Below, piece after piece: positions 35,498 to 48,319 of a DNA stretch of 64,000 bases (position 1 is the stretch's first letter; every line of letters begins with the position of its first letter). The position numbers and the translations under genes were made by a program. The DNA is from Laccaria trichodermophora (taxonomy: Eukaryota; Basidiomycota; Agaricomycetes; Agaricales; Hydnangiaceae): the NCBI GenBank assembly GCA_018417955.1, contig JACTVC010000002.1, forward strand, positions 558,001 to 622,000, written 5' to 3'. The notes under the pieces were generated by a model. That model searched no databases. It saw only the letters and a program-made list of their open reading frames with translations, and was not told the origin of the DNA.

Positions 35498-35544
35498 CGC
35501 GTATGTTTCACGTGATGGCGCCTTCTGATCATCTGACTTGTCAA
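35498..35544. promoter_or_regulatory. 47-bp shared block with CACGTG core, copy 1
   Basis: Almost identical to 47359-47405 (two differences). Contains tttcacgtgatggcg and the self-complementary tctgatcatctga. This copy is about 90 bp before the left F-box gene; the other is about 0.9 kb before the membrane-protein gene of the right block. A promoter element carried by duplication is a reasonable reading. Confidence 0.45.
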
Positions 35545-35633
35545 TTCCGAGCGGAGACCTGATTGGAATTGATGCACATTGCACACCATCGATAAACTGG
35601 CAAACTCACACAACTCGGCACCTTGAGTTATCT

Positions 35634-37040
35634 ATGAGCGGGTTGTTGTCGCTACCTACGGAGCTTCTCCGAGAGCTATGTGCTGAGGTATGTTGGCTTC
35701 CAGTTCTACGACATTCCGTTTTCCAGCCGCCGTTCTCACTTAGGTTTCTTGTGCAGGTGGTTGACAATTGCAAGACTCTCCGCTTAGTATGCAAACGAAT
35801 CAACTTCGCTGTGGAGCCAGAAATTCTGTCGAAGATCACTTTATCCTCCGGACGTCTTTCGTCTCAAGTCGAGAGTCTAGTTACAACGGAACCAAAGCCA
35901 ACGTCAGCTTCTAAATATGCAACCAAGCTCCATATAGGTCACCTATGTCCATATCCAGACGATATCGGAGTTATATCTTTTGAAGAAGCCAAGATTAGGT
36001 CGTTCCTTCTGCCCGCTATCAGTTCCCTTGTTGGGGTTCGTCAAATAATGTGAGTTAAGTGCCAGGATTCAGAGAATATCTTAACTCCTTCCTCTACTAG
36101 ATGGGATCTGGGTGAATACGACCCAGAGTGGGCAACTCTTCTAGTTGCAGATGCCCTTGCATCACTCCCGGCTCTGGAGGATCTTCATTTGAGTGTTTGG
36201 TTGGCTCCAGATTCTCCCTGTGTGCAATTCCAGCGGCTGTCCAACCTCAAAAAATTCACCGTTATCTCCGACTTCAGTAATCGCACCGCAGTTATCCGCA
36301 CCGTCGCAGAACTGATTGGATGGAACCAGCCGGAGTTGACGAGTATCACAATTGTTGATGATGGCTACTACTCCGATGGGTATGCGCCAACCCTCCAAGA
36401 CTTTCTCGCGGAGACATCTAGTTCAGTTTGCTTGAAAATTACACATCTCAATTTGAGCGGCCTATTTGTGAAATTCGACGCTGGCGCACTTCGCCATTTG
36501 AGATCGTTGATCTCGCTCACCATAATGAACATCGTCTCGCCCAATGATGAAACTACAGAATATCAGGGTCCTGAATTATCGGCACAAAAAATTTGGTCAA
36601 CTTTGCGATCAGAGAAAATTCACCTACAAGAACTTGTCACGGACAACGTCCAGCCTGCCTTGGTCGAATACTTAACATCATTTTCTGGTCTTCGGCGTCT
36701 CAGGCTTACTCGGACATCATCGTATCGCACACCTCAACAGGTGTCCAATCAACTTGCGACACAGGTTTCCAATCAACTTGCGATCCACTTTTACGAACAA
36801 GGTCTCGAGAATCATATTTCCTTTCTGGAGGCTCTTGAAGTTCATTCAAGTTATGAAGGAATGTGGTGTTTTGGAAAACATTGTTCCAACACAATCAAAA
36901 AAGCCACACGGCTCACCCTTCTTGAATTATCTATAAACTCTGGGGACATTCCGAGGGGAGAAGAAAAGGTCCACGCTTATGCGAAGAGTCAATCCCCTAC
37001 CAAAGAAAATGCAATCGTACGTCTTTCTATTCAAAATTAG
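35634..37040 (+). pseudogene. F-box/LRR-like protein gene, left copy, premature stop
   Basis: Exons 35634-35687, 35757-36049, 36101-37040. The start encodes an F-box (SLPTELLRELCAE, then TLRLVCKRINFAVEPEIL after intron 1), the fold that recruits substrates to Skp1-Cullin ubiquitin ligases. The following ~350 residues have irregular Leu-rich segments (LPALEDLHLSVW, LTHLNLSGLF, LRRLRLTRTSS). At 37038 a TAG replaces a Gln codon present in the right copy; in the same frame 79 more codons, ending WTE at 37277, remain open and nearly identical to the right copy. It also lacks the right copy's N-terminal 50 residues. Either a slightly shortened functional protein or an early pseudogene; apart from this stop the body is well preserved. 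Confidence 0.75.
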
Positions 37041-37277
37041 TCATACCATTTCAAACGTAAAATTCAGTGGTCGCTTTTGGACATATGCGCAACTCTACCC
37101 ATTTTGAAAAGTCTAAGGATACGAGGCACCTCTCCTGAACACAGTCGAGGATCCAAGTGTGGGAGCGGGGCTAGTATGCATCGTGCGAGGATGAGGGGAT
37201 GGATCAAGCAAAATGTGGAAAGTTATGGGCCCACATGCAATCACGCGTTCCATGTTTGCGCGCCTTGGACGGAATAA
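37041..37277 (+). pseudogene. Read-through tail of the left F-box gene
   Basis: In-frame continuation after the TAG at 37038, from SYHFKRKIQWSLLDICATLP to CAPWTE and a stop at 37275. It matches the C-terminus of the intact right copy over its whole length with few substitutions, which shows that the TAG is a recent lesion rather than the ancestral end. Confidence 0.75.
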
Positions 37278-37465
37278 TAATATGCGGTACGGCGTGACTA
37301 TTTGGGTGCAGACCTAGGGTACCGACCCACCGCACAAATTGAAGAAGAAGACTGACCCATGATGCTGTTGTCGTGAAGTGAGAACTTGGTAAAGAAGCTT
37401 TGTGAGTTTGCGATAGTGATGTCGGGAGTCGACCAAGCGTTGAGGCAGGTTTGAGGCAGGTGCAT

Positions 37466-37816
37466 CTCTGGTCTGTAACCAGAGCGACTCGGCAGCGGCG
37501 TTGGGACCTACGTAGTACGCGAAAAATCTTTTCTGTTGAAAGGCAAGCCGGAGATTCGACTGGCACGAGTTTGAGTGGGAGTGGAGATTCGGATTCGTTA
37601 TTCACTTCCAGAGATGGGGACTCACAAGTCCCTGGGATCTACCCTACGGGCTCATGCATATGGGAGGAGCAGACGACCAAAGGAGTTTCTGCTACGGAAT
37701 CTAGGTCTCTGACTGAGGATCCTCTGTTCACCTCTGGGGGAGATACACTTGCGTCGCCTGTTGTTTCCTGGGAAGAAGAGATTTCGCATGTCATGTCCAA
37801 GATTGGGGAGATTTAG
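37466..37816 (+). pseudogene. 5'-truncated remnant of the membrane-protein gene
   Basis: From about 37483 the DNA matches the last third of the gene at 48320-49461 (IFSVERQAGDSTGT to EEEISHVMSKIGEI and stop). Upstream of the join the sequence matches DNA just downstream of the right F-box gene (to about 47280). So roughly 1.85 kb, including promoter, first exon, transmembrane segment and most of exon 2, is missing here. A TAG also interrupts the frame near 37510 in the original register. Confidence 0.85.
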
Positions 37817-37952
37817 TCTTTTTGCTACATATCGTATAACTTTTGTTTCTGAATCTATGCGACTATTGATACGATTGACGATTTCATCTATGATAAAGTC
37901 CGCAAAACGATTAAGGGACAAGTGCCCGTTTATCTAGATGTCAATGGATACA

Positions 37953-40900
37953 TTACTTCTTGGCAGCACGCCTCTTAAACAAGGGTAAAATGCTGCCCTC
38001 GCGAATCCGGAAGATATATGTGAGAAGGTAGATACAAGAGAACTGTCATGCCTCGTCAGCTTTCATCGTAAGCAACGTAAAAGAATAGAACGTACATTGA
38101 ACACAAAGAACGCCATCATGAAGCCAAAATTGCGCCAATGGTGGTTATAAAAGATATTGAATGCGGCATTGAGGAACTGGTCCGTCGTGCGGATGCTGCA
38201 GAACTGACAGGCGGAGGTGGCATCTGCGTTGGTGAGGTAGCCACCTGCAAACGAAATGAATGGGTTGATGTATTCGCCACAGGTCCTCCCGCTAGGTGGG
38301 GTGATTGTCACGAATTCTACGGGTGAGCAGGATACTTGTTGGCCACCAATAGCTGCGATATCGATGAGGGATGGTTTCTAAGTAGAGAGAGGTAGACGAT
38401 AACGAACCTTGACCAAGAAGGCCTTCGATCAGATAGGTATATGGTGACAGGCGATACCTACAAACACGCTTATCAGCCTTGGTGAAAGGAACAACGGGCA
38501 CACAACTCACATCCAGCGCCACCAGCCGAGTTGCGCAAATGGTTGTAACACGCCGTTACTAAATTGCCACGTCAGCACCCAGACAGATCGGTTATTACGC
38601 ATAAAGATACTCACAAGGTAATGACAAAGGAGAACAAGAACGAGAATAGGAGGGCAGCAATTTCCGCACTTGGTGCCATTGCTGCGACGGCCTGTGGGTG
38701 ATGGTGTTGGTTGTGTGATCGTTGTGAGGTGATGGCCAGCTTACTTGGGCAATCGTAGTGTAATAAAGCGGGAACGCGATTCCCAGCATCAGATAAGTAT
38801 ACCCGCCTCGTGACGACTCAAAACCCACGGTCCAGAACCACGTCAAGAATAACAGAGTGGCTCCTAGAATGTTCCAAGGGAGTTCAACGAGGACCTGCGA
38901 AGTAACGAGCGCAGTCCAGCTGTACATCCTACTAGGACGTTCACGAATCTCATACACGGTTCTCATTTGAATGAAAGGAACTTGTATTTGTTTCGAGAGG
39001 GGGACACTGGATAAGGAATTAACTGTAGGTTCTACAGAGAGAAAAAGGTCCCTTACCTGAGGATCGTTGCCATGAAGATCGCGAAGAGCTTGTTTTGCGC
39101 GCCTTGGATGCTATGCTTGGCCTTGAAGAAGGTGAACCCGATGAAAAGACCGCCAACAATGTTCAGGATGAGCTTCGCCATGAGGTACGTGGGATCTCTC
39201 CAATGCGCTTCCGCGTCACGCTTGAGGAGTTCGACCACTTGGTATGCCCAAGGGGTGGCGAATTCGGTATGGATGGATGCGGCAATTGCTGGTCGGTTAC
39301 GACCTTCAGCGTGGATAGCTTCAATTTCCCGCTGAGTCTCCTTTGACTCCTGAGATGATTGCCAGAGTTGATACCAATCTCGTTTGCTTGTAGCGGTTGC
39401 ACCAGCTCCGATGACGTCCAGCATGTACTCCGCACTACATCATGGGCAAACTTAGCTGAGCGTTTCTTGGCCAGATAATTAAAAACTCACGGATTTTCGT
39501 CGTCAAGGCAGGGCCGTGCCCCATTCTTCTCAAAGTAGTCAATCAAGGTGGTAGCGTTTCGACCAAGGTCACCGAAGTAGGCAGTACGACCACCCTTTTG
39601 AAGAAGTAGCAACCTGTCGAAAACCTTACAATGATAGCCTTAAATATTGTGTGGAATGAGAGCAGACGGAATCATACTTGGAACAACTCCGCTGACGGCT
39701 GATGTATTCTGGAAGACAAGAGAAAAGTCAGGGAAGAACATGACCTAAAACGGCAAGGACATACGTGCAAAGAATGGCCTGTCCGTTGTCTGCGAGACTC
39801 CTCAGGAATGACATGATTGCCCAAGCACTTTGTGAGTCAAGACCTGAGGTAGGTTCGTCAAGGAACAACAAAAGTTTTGGCTAATCATGGTAGGCGTCAG
39901 TTCAAGCACATAGTAGTTGTTGGTGGGAGGCTGACCTTTGCTGCAAGTTCAACAGCAATAGTAGTCCGCTTCCGGTGCTCGATTCCAAGAGATCCAACAG
40001 AAGCGTTTGCGTACTTCTCAAGTCCACACATCTTCAGGCACTTCTCGACACTAGCCGACATCAGTTTTGAGAGATACGTTGTTATATACAAAAGACTCAC
40101 TATGCCTCTTTCTCAGCCAAAGGAACAGATTTCGGTTGACGTAGTTTAGCCGAAAACAGGAGAGCTTCCCGGACAGTAGCAGTCGGTACATGAGTGTCCA
40201 TTTGCTGGCAGTACCCACTGATGAAACGCGTTCATTCAAAATGCGAAGAATAACGAAGTGACTGACAAGTACTCACGATTGAGATTGAAAGTCAGCCGGA
40301 AGAGCTTGCCCATTAACGAACCTATCGCCCGTAACCACCCCCGTATAGACGCGCTGGGCGAGCACATTGAGCAGAGTTGTCTTTCCAGCGCCCGACTCTC
40401 CCATCAAAGCCGTGAGCTTTCCTGGGGCCACATAGCCCGATACGTCAGAAAGCAACAACCTGTCGCCCTGCCCAGCAATAGGAACCGTGTAACGAACGTG
40501 TTGCCACGTGAAAACGTCGTTCATGGCAGGAGCACTGGGTGTGTCCTCTTTCTGAAACTTCTCGTCGTCGTCGGAAACCATCAGCCCTCTAGAGTTTTTC
40601 TCGTTGACGGCTTCTTCGTCGTTGGAACCAGTGCCACGCTTGAAGAGCATGACGGATGACTCGACAGCGGAAGCGGTGTTGAACTCGGTGAAAAGCAGCA
40701 GGAAGGTCAGGAAACCTACTCCAAAAGCGATGACTATGCCAAAGTTCTACAAAGGAACATTAACCTTAATTTGCTTGATCAGAATAAGAAGAAACGCACC
40801 ATCCAGGTCTTGGACCAAAAAAAGCCGTATGAGATGCCGGCGAACCTGTTACCGTCCACGAAGGGTTGCCCAGGTACGGATCCTACAGTTGTGCACACTT

Positions 40901-43684
40901 GGTTGGCGAGGGTAATGTTCTCGTAACCGGGACCACGAGGGACGAGGGAGGAACATTCTCCTTTGAGAGTTCGGAATTCGTTAGTTATCATCGCCTCGAA
41001 TCTAAGTAATGTTGTTGACTTTCGCTCGTAACCGAATCAAGTAGAGTTCTCACCCGTATCGGAGAGGCTAGAAAAGATTATGGGTGAATGACAAGTCATT
41101 GTTTCAGCCAGATTTGGAGCTTACGTTGATATATGTTATCCACCTCAAGGCGCCGATCATCGAGGGTTTGGGGATAGTGAAGCCTGAAATATGACAACTA
41201 CCGGACGTCAATAGGATTGAGATGCACTCACCAGTGTAGATGGAAAGGGCAAGGATGGCAATACCCGCGACCGATTGAGCGGCTGCTTCCGATTTGAAGG
41301 CAGCAGCAACAGCTCTGAAATAGGCCTTCATAGTGATAGACATGGTAAACAAGAACAATATGAAGATGCTACATGAACGTCAATCAGTACCAATGCCACT
41401 TGAATCGAGGGGGTGACATACAAGAATTGAGAGGCCGTTCTTTGAAGACCAGTCATGAAATATAAGATAATCGAGAAAAAGATGGTGGTAATGAACGTAA
41501 GCGGTACGTCGACCAAAGTAAGAGCCAGAGCTTCGATGAAGGGGTGGTAAAGCGCTGCCCTCTGGTGCCTCAAGACAATGGGGCGCTGAGAGTAGAGAGC
41601 GGGGATCTCAGCCATAGTTGTCAAGGCGGAAAAGAGCAAGGAACTGGTGAAAAAATTGTAAGCTGCGAGCATGACGGAATGACGAAAGACGCACAAGAAG
41701 AGGATACCGCCACGTGAAAAGAAGTTGGCTGTGTTCTGGGGCATCTTGAGGAAGACACTGCCCATGATTAAAGACTGGAAGATGAAAGAGCTGTGAGACA
41801 ATCAGCATCTAAAGCCGGCGTAAAGAAGCAAGAAAAGAACTTACAAAACTTGAAGCCCAGTAGCAAGGAGGTTCCCTCGAATGATCTGTACCCTCCGCTT
41901 CATGACAGCCCGAACTTGCTGGGGGATAGTCAACATGTAGGGGTTCTTCTTCCCACTTCCTTTGGCGAACTCAGCACGAGCACTGGTCATATACGCAGAT
42001 GCCACATGAGGCTTCCCGACGAACTCTTCAATATATGAGTTTAAATCCGCACGGTTTTCTTTGCCCGCCTCAGACTTGAGGAAGTATTCTGCGAACTCTG
42101 CTGCAGTACGTGGCTGGGAGATGACCCCAGCTCGCAGAATCCGGCCAATAGGATCTGTGACTGCTACGAGGAAATCGGCGGTGGTTTGCCTGTTCGCAGG
42201 TTCGTAGCTAGACAAAGAGGTGTGAGGGGACGAAGGTCAGATGGTGGTGACTGAGACTTACCCCATGTCGATGAAATGTTGCCTTGCCTTGTCCGCAGCG
42301 CCAAAATACGCCATGCGGCCCTCATAGACGACGCAAACCTTGTCAAAGTGCTTGTACAGCGACTCTCCAGCCTGGTAGATGGAAACGATAGTGGTTGTGT
42401 GGAAGACGTCAGTCGCGATGCGCAACGCTTTGACAAACTCGAGAGCAGTGCTGGCGTCGAGACCTCGAGTAGAACTAATCGTACATCACTGACAATTCCT
42501 CGTGTAATGTGAAATGAAGACGTACTTATCCCAAGCCCCAACACAACTCCTCGTGGCCATAGCCTCAGCAATCGACACACGCTTCTTCTCTCCGCCACTC
42601 ACTCCCCGAATGGCAGCATCACCGACAGGAGTGTTTAGAGTATGCCGTAGCCCAAAGATGGTAGTGAGGACTTTCACCACTTCGTCTTGGAACTGCTCCC
42701 TGGACACGTCGACGCGAGCTCGCGGAGTACGGGTGGTGACTGCGAACTTGAGTGTTTGCTCTACGGTGAGGGTTGGGAAGTGGACATCGTCTTCCGGACA
42801 GTATTGCACATCGCCTCGGAAGTGGTCATGGATATCTTGGGGCGACAAGGAGTCGTAGTGAACATCTCCTTCTACTGCATAGAACTCCTGACGTTGATTT
42901 GCCAGTGTCTTCAGGAGGGTACTGCAGCCGGATCCGGGCCGGCCCAAAACGACTGACAAGGGTAAGATGTTAGAATGAACACGAGATCGACAAGAACGCG
43001 AGCGCACGAATCATCTCCCCCGGTCGAACTACACCCTCGAATCCACCGAGGATATCACGAAGTGCGGGATGGCGGATATTTTGGACATTCTCAAGAATGC
43101 TCAAGGGGTTAAGCACAGATCCCAGTGTTCGCTGATATGACGCAGAAGCCCCACGTCCGACCACACGGAGATTTTGAAAGGCGACTCCAATGGATCGCTG
43201 CGCGATGAGTGCTTCTTCTCGTCTACATAGGATATAAAATCTTCGTGTTAGAAGGAACGAAATTGGACACGTACCTTCGAACGACATGACGAATGGTCTG
43301 TTCAAAATCGAACGGCTCATCGGTTAGGGCATGATTAGTGGATGAAGGTGTAGCAGACGGCCAGCCGCGCTCCTTAGTCTCCTTGGTCATCGTCCTTCGC
43401 AAGGCCTGAACACCTTCTGGATCAAAAAACTCGACATCGACGCGAGATACAGAGGAACCGCTCCTGACTCGCAGTTGCCCCAACTTTGGCATAACGGGCG
43501 GTGGCCGCGAGTAGTCAGACTGTGTATGATGGTTGCCATGCGCGTTCGAAGCTTGGTGGTCCTCTTCAGCGTGTTGTGATAGAGGGGTATCGATGTTCAA
43601 AAGTGTGGGATGAGAAGCCGCCCTGAACACCAAGCCAGAAGGCGTCTCCTCAGCGATGTTGGTTAGTGCAAGTGGGTCTGACAT
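37953..43684 (-). CDS. PDR-type (ABCG full-size) ABC transporter, left copy
   Basis: A multi-exon gene on the minus strand (about 20 short introns) from [13 protein letters not shown] to [16 protein letters not shown] end. Order is (NBD-TMD)2 as in pleiotropic drug resistance pumps. NBD1 has the fungal-type degenerate Walker [14 protein letters not shown] and signature [16 protein letters not shown]2 has Walker [16 protein letters not shown], Walker [15 protein letters not shown] and the relaxed signature LGIEHRKRT. The two membrane halves are recognisable from [23 protein letters not shown] and from [21 protein letters not shown] proteins export hydrophobic drugs and lipids across the plasma membrane. 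I saw no frameshift or internal stop when comparing exon by exon with the right copy. The asymmetry of the two sites (NBD1 Cys in Walker A, NBD2 altered signature) is normal for the family. Exact exon ends were not all fixed. Confidence 0.88.
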
Positions 43685-44214
43685 CCTTATGTCCTATTTG
43701 ACGGACATGAAAGGAAGGTTGGGTATTTATACCCTCCCTCGAATAAGAGATCTCCAGGCAAAGCGGCGGCGATAGAGATTCGAATTTCATTGTAGGATCC
43801 ATAAACGTAAAGATAAGATTTTCTTTGGTGCTATGTAGCTCGATCGGACGTCAGCGGCGTGACAAATGGAACCACGTTTTCGTGCATACGGAATTGCGGC
43901 AGCTTGAGCGTTGGTCCCAGTTTGACATTAACGCCGCTTCTGTGATGTGTAAACAAAAGGATTTGAGACTTGTTTCGGCCAGGGGCACTGTTAAAACCCG
44001 TAGCAAATCATCGTTGTCTTGTAAACCTGCCTTTTCGTTAGGAAGATGCGCGTTCAGGTGGGACTTGAAGGACCTTCACCTTGCTCGTCGATTTCAAAAG
44101 GTCTGTTACGTAACCATCAGTCTTTGAATGCTCTCGCCGAGTGAGACCGTTGACTAACGTCGATTTCCTTTAGACGTTTCCAACTTGTCCAAGTCGTGTT
44201 CGCCAGGTGTTTGA
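43685..44214 (-). promoter_or_regulatory. Upstream region of the left PDR gene (duplicated)
   Basis: Homology with the right copy continues upstream of the ATG to about 44214 (matching to about 55950), with islands such as gttacgtaaccatcagt, ccgttgactaacgtcgattt and gtgttcgccaggtgt. Similarity is lower than in coding DNA, with indels, so the two promoters have diverged more than the proteins. Confidence 0.55.
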
Positions 44215-45289
44215 AAACCCAGGTCAATGGCACAAACGGTCTGATCTTGAAAATGGGGTTTTGTCCGGGCGCCGTTTGGCGGTTTCTGTCCGGCTTGCAG
44301 CCAAGGTGTGTCAGGATTGAAAAAAAAACCTGGAATCGATTTGTCTTTTTCCTCATTTTCGGAACACGTTGGAATTGCGTATCGTGGCATCAGGAACCTG
44401 ATGATAAGACTGGTGACAATGAACCTGGTCCGTCCTCTCCAACGTCCACTCTTCTGAGCCCTAGCCATTGCGCCTTCACGATATCCATCTAACCATTGAC
44501 ATTAGCGGTGTCAGACAGCACGAAAGGTGCATTCGAACACAGGTGACAGCGTACCGAGAAGACGGGTCGAGATACCCCGTAGAAAAGGTTTTGAAATCCG
44601 AGGGGGTGAGAAGAAGCCGCTGCAAAGAGGGTGTTGTGTACTACAAAAGCTTGCGAATAGAGTTGAAGTAGTTGTTGGGTTGATTTGAGGAGGGCTAGGA
44701 TGTTCAGATGGATGTGGTGAAACCAGAAGAATCGGTGAAGCATTCCCCAGTCCTTGGATGGGATAGCAGGAGAATTAAGAATACGGTTGTGATGTTCTGA
44801 GCTCATCAATGCGCTACATAGTATGACACTGACGGGGACAAGAGAAGATCAGGTTGAGAGAAAGCGATTGCCGTCCTGACATGTTACCCACCTTGAAAAA
44901 GCGAGGCCACCTGCTTGTGCCACCATTTGAGGGGGATAACGTACAAGTGCTTCGTCAAATTGGTCGCACTAGATCATGGCATACATATTAACGACTCGAT
45001 ATAGTGTAAAGGAAGGGACCTACATTCTCTGATACATGATGTGGGCAGCCTTGGTTTTGAGTAGAGACAGGATGCCGCTCGCAGCGCGTTATTACCGAAG
45101 TTTCGAGGAGATAGAACGTCCAGAATTGCTGCAACCGCGTCAATAGTATTTTACAACAGGATATCTTCCAACGCTCACCTCCAGAATGTCGGACCGCTGC
45201 CGCGCTGACCAAGTTGTCAGTTCAAACTCCGATCGATTCACAGCATTTCGAGTACTCAACACGCTTCTTCACTGCCACCTCTCGCTTTC
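44215..45289. other. Spacer between the two duplicated blocks
   Basis: About 1 kb without a supported gene and without visible similarity to the other spacers. Short frames on both strands have no recognised motif. Confidence 0.45.
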
Positions 45290-47087
45290 ATGGGCCAAAA
45301 ATTCCTCTGTGATTGTAAAAGGTACTGCAATGGTGGTCGGCAAGTTTCAAGAAGCACGTACTACCACCACAAACCATATCGGCATCAGCTCGCAGTCATC
45401 CCCTTGGTGCCCGAAGATAGCGACAAGCGGCGCCGTATCGAGGACAACGTGAGCGGATTGTTGTCGCTACCTACGGAGCTTCTCCGAGAAATATTTGCTG
45501 AGGTATGTCGACTTCCATACAAAAAATCCCTTTGCCAGTCGCCATTCTCACTCAGGTTTGTGTGTTGGGTAGGTGGCCGATAAAACTCTCCGTTTAGTAT
45601 GCAAGCGAATCAACTTCACTTTGGAGCCACAAATTCTGTCGGAGATCACTTTATTATCCACACGTCTTTCGTCTCAAGTCGAGAGTCTGGTTACAACGGA
45701 ACCAAAGCCTACGTCAGCTTCTAAATATGCAACCAAGCTCCGAATACGTCACCTATGTCCCTCTCCAGACCAAAATGGAGTTACATCTTTTGAAGAAGCC
45801 AAGATTAGGTCGTTCCTTTTGCCCGCTATCAGTTCCCTTGTTGGGGTTCGTCAAATAATGTGAGTGAAGTCCCAGGATTCAGAGAATATATTAACTCCTT
45901 CCTCTACTAGATGGGATCTGGGTAGATACGACCCAGAGTGGGCAACTCTTCTAGTCAGAGATGCCCTTTCATCGCTCCCGGCTCTGGAGGATCTTCATTT
46001 GAGTGTTTGGATGGATCCAGGTTCTCCCTGTGTGCAATTCCAGCGGCTGTCCAACCTCAAAAAATTCACCATTATCTCGGACTTCAGTAATCGCACCGCA
46101 GTTATCCGCACCGTCGCAGGACTGATTGGATGGAACCAGCCGGAGTTGACGAGTATCACAATTGATGATGATGGCTACTACTCCGATGGGTATGCGCCAA
46201 CCCTCCAAGACTTTCTCGCGGAGACATCTAGTTCAGTTTGCTCGAAAATTACACATCTCAATTTGAGCGGCCTATTTGTGAAATTCGACGCTGGCGCACT
46301 TCGCCATTTGAGATCGTTGATCTCGCTCACCATAATGAACATCGTCTCGCCCAATGATGAAACTACAGAATATCAGGGTCCTGAATTTTCGGCACAAAAA
46401 ATGTGGTCAACTTTGGGATCAGAGAAAATTCACCTACAAGAACTTGTCACGGACAACGTCCAGCCTGCCTTGGTCGAATACTTAACATCATTTTCTGGTC
46501 TTCGGCGTCTCAGGCTTACTCGGACATCATCGTATCGCACACCTCAACAGGTGTCCAATCAACTTGCGACACAGGTTTCCAATCAACTTGCGATCCACTT
46601 TTATGAACAAGGTCTCGAGAATCATATTTCCTTTCTGGAGGCTCTTGAAGTTCATTCAAGTTATGAAGGAATGTGGTGTTTTGGAAAGCATTGTTCCAAC
46701 ATAATCAAAAAAGCCACACGCCTCTCCCTTCTTGAATTATCTATAAACTCTTGGGACATTCCGAGGGGAGAAGAAAAGGTCCACGCTTATGCGAAGAGTG
46801 AATCCCCTACCAAAGAAAATGCAATCGTACGTCTTTCTATTCAAAAACAATCATACCATTTCAAACGTAATACTCAGTGGTCGCTTTTGGACATATGCGC
46901 AACTCTACCCGTTCTGAAAAGTCTAAGGATACGAGGCACCTCTCCTGAACACAGTCGAGGATCCAAGTGTGGGAGCGGGGCTAGTATGCATCGCGCGAGG
47001 ATGAGGGGATGGATCAAGCAGAATGTGGAAAGTTATGGGCCCACCCACAATCACACGTTCCATGTTTGCGCGCCTTGGACAGAATAA
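45290..47087 (+). CDS. F-box/LRR-like protein, right (intact) copy, 558 aa
   Basis: Exons 45290-45502, 45573-45859 and 45911-47087. Residues 1-35 carry a small Cys/His cluster (CDCKRYCNGG then VSRSTYYHHKPYRH) absent from the left copy. An F-box follows at about 55-100 (SLPTELLREIFAE, then KTLRLVCKRINF). The rest has irregular Leu-rich repeats and a duplicated short segment QVSNQLATQVSNQLA. F-box proteins select targets for SCF ubiquitin ligases; large, variable F-box/LRR families are common in mushroom genomes. The exon 1/2 join at 45502/45573 keeps the F-box in frame. The ATG at 45290 is the first in frame; if translation instead began nearer the F-box, the Cys/His cluster would be lost. Body identity to the left copy is very high. 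Confidence 0.8.
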
Positions 47088-47358
47088 TAATATGCGGTAC
47101 GGCGTGACGATTTGGGTGCAGACCTAGGGTACCGACCTATCGCACAAATTGAAGAAGAAGACTGATCCATGATGCTGTTGTCGTGAAGGGAGAACTTGGT
47201 AAAGAAGTTGTGTGAGTTTGCGATAGTGATGTCAAGAGTCGACCAAGCGTTGAGGCAGGTGCATCTCTGGTCTGTAACCACGATCTGTAAGTTATGAATT
47301 GTAGAGTAGAGTGCAACAGGAGACCTTCACCTACTTAAAAAGCAAATGGCGAATGCGA

Positions 47359-47405
47359 CGCGAATGTTTCACGTGATGGCGTCTTCTGATCATCTGACTT
47401 GTCAA
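47359..47405. promoter_or_regulatory. 47-bp shared block with CACGTG core, copy 2
   Basis: Partner of 35498-35544. Lies in the interval missing from the left block, about 0.9 kb upstream of the membrane-protein gene. Confidence 0.45.
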
Positions 47406-48319
47406 GCATTATCTCCCACTTGCTTCCAACTTACTCCGACCAACTTACTCCCAACAATATATATACCTAGCGGTAAGTGCTAGAATCATACTTATTAATG
47501 CCCCGAAGATCCTGCATATTGGCCACAGGAGGTTTTCTTGGACATCGATGGCCAACTTTACAGGAAGAATGGAGAACGTTGTTCTGAACAAGGACTCCGA
47601 GAAACAAGGTGGTCACTTTACTTAACAGCCAGGAAAAGTAGACGGAGCTTGCGCCAAAGGTTATTGAAAATATTGGTGCGACGATTTTCGAGCTGGTCCA
47701 CCGCTTCCTCATTTCTACATTACTTATGGGTCGAACTCAACAGATGTAGGGCGGTGCGCTGCGTCTAGTGAACAGCCCTCGTCGAACGAGGGGATTCCCG
47801 TACGAGAGAACATACAAAAGAATGTTGGCGACGATCGTCCGATGATTTAGTGTCATGAAGTGATGATTCCCCATTCCTGACGGCTGGGAATCTCCCCTTT
47901 CTCGACTCAAGCAACTATCAGGGTTTCAAAGCCATCTTTATTGCCAGAGGATTTACAGTGTTCGTCATCTTAAAAAGTATTGCAAAGCCGATCCAACTTC
48001 AGGTCATGTAACAAGTCAACATCACAGTGATACGCTCCTCGCAATCGAGGCGAATACACCATTGTCCAACAACATGCAAGAGGCTTTTCTTTTGACATAG
48101 ATCTCAAGTGTGCCAAGTCGCCCATTGGCCTGAATTTGCTTCAGTCTGTTTCTAAATTTATTCTCACATTGTTGGACCAGTCAGCCGCAGGCTATGCCTA
48201 CTTAAACTGCCAGCCTCAACCGTGATGGACATCTGCTACCAGGATCCATTATCCTCTCGAACGCTCTTGGGCAACCCACATCGGTCTCCTCGTTGACCTC
48301 ACCTTCTTTAAGTTCCGCC
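47406..48319. other. Spacer upstream of the membrane-protein gene
   Basis: No supported gene. A ta-rich patch (tatatatacc) lies near 47458-47468. The interval from about 47281 onwards has no counterpart in the left block, in line with the deletion there. Confidence 0.45.
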
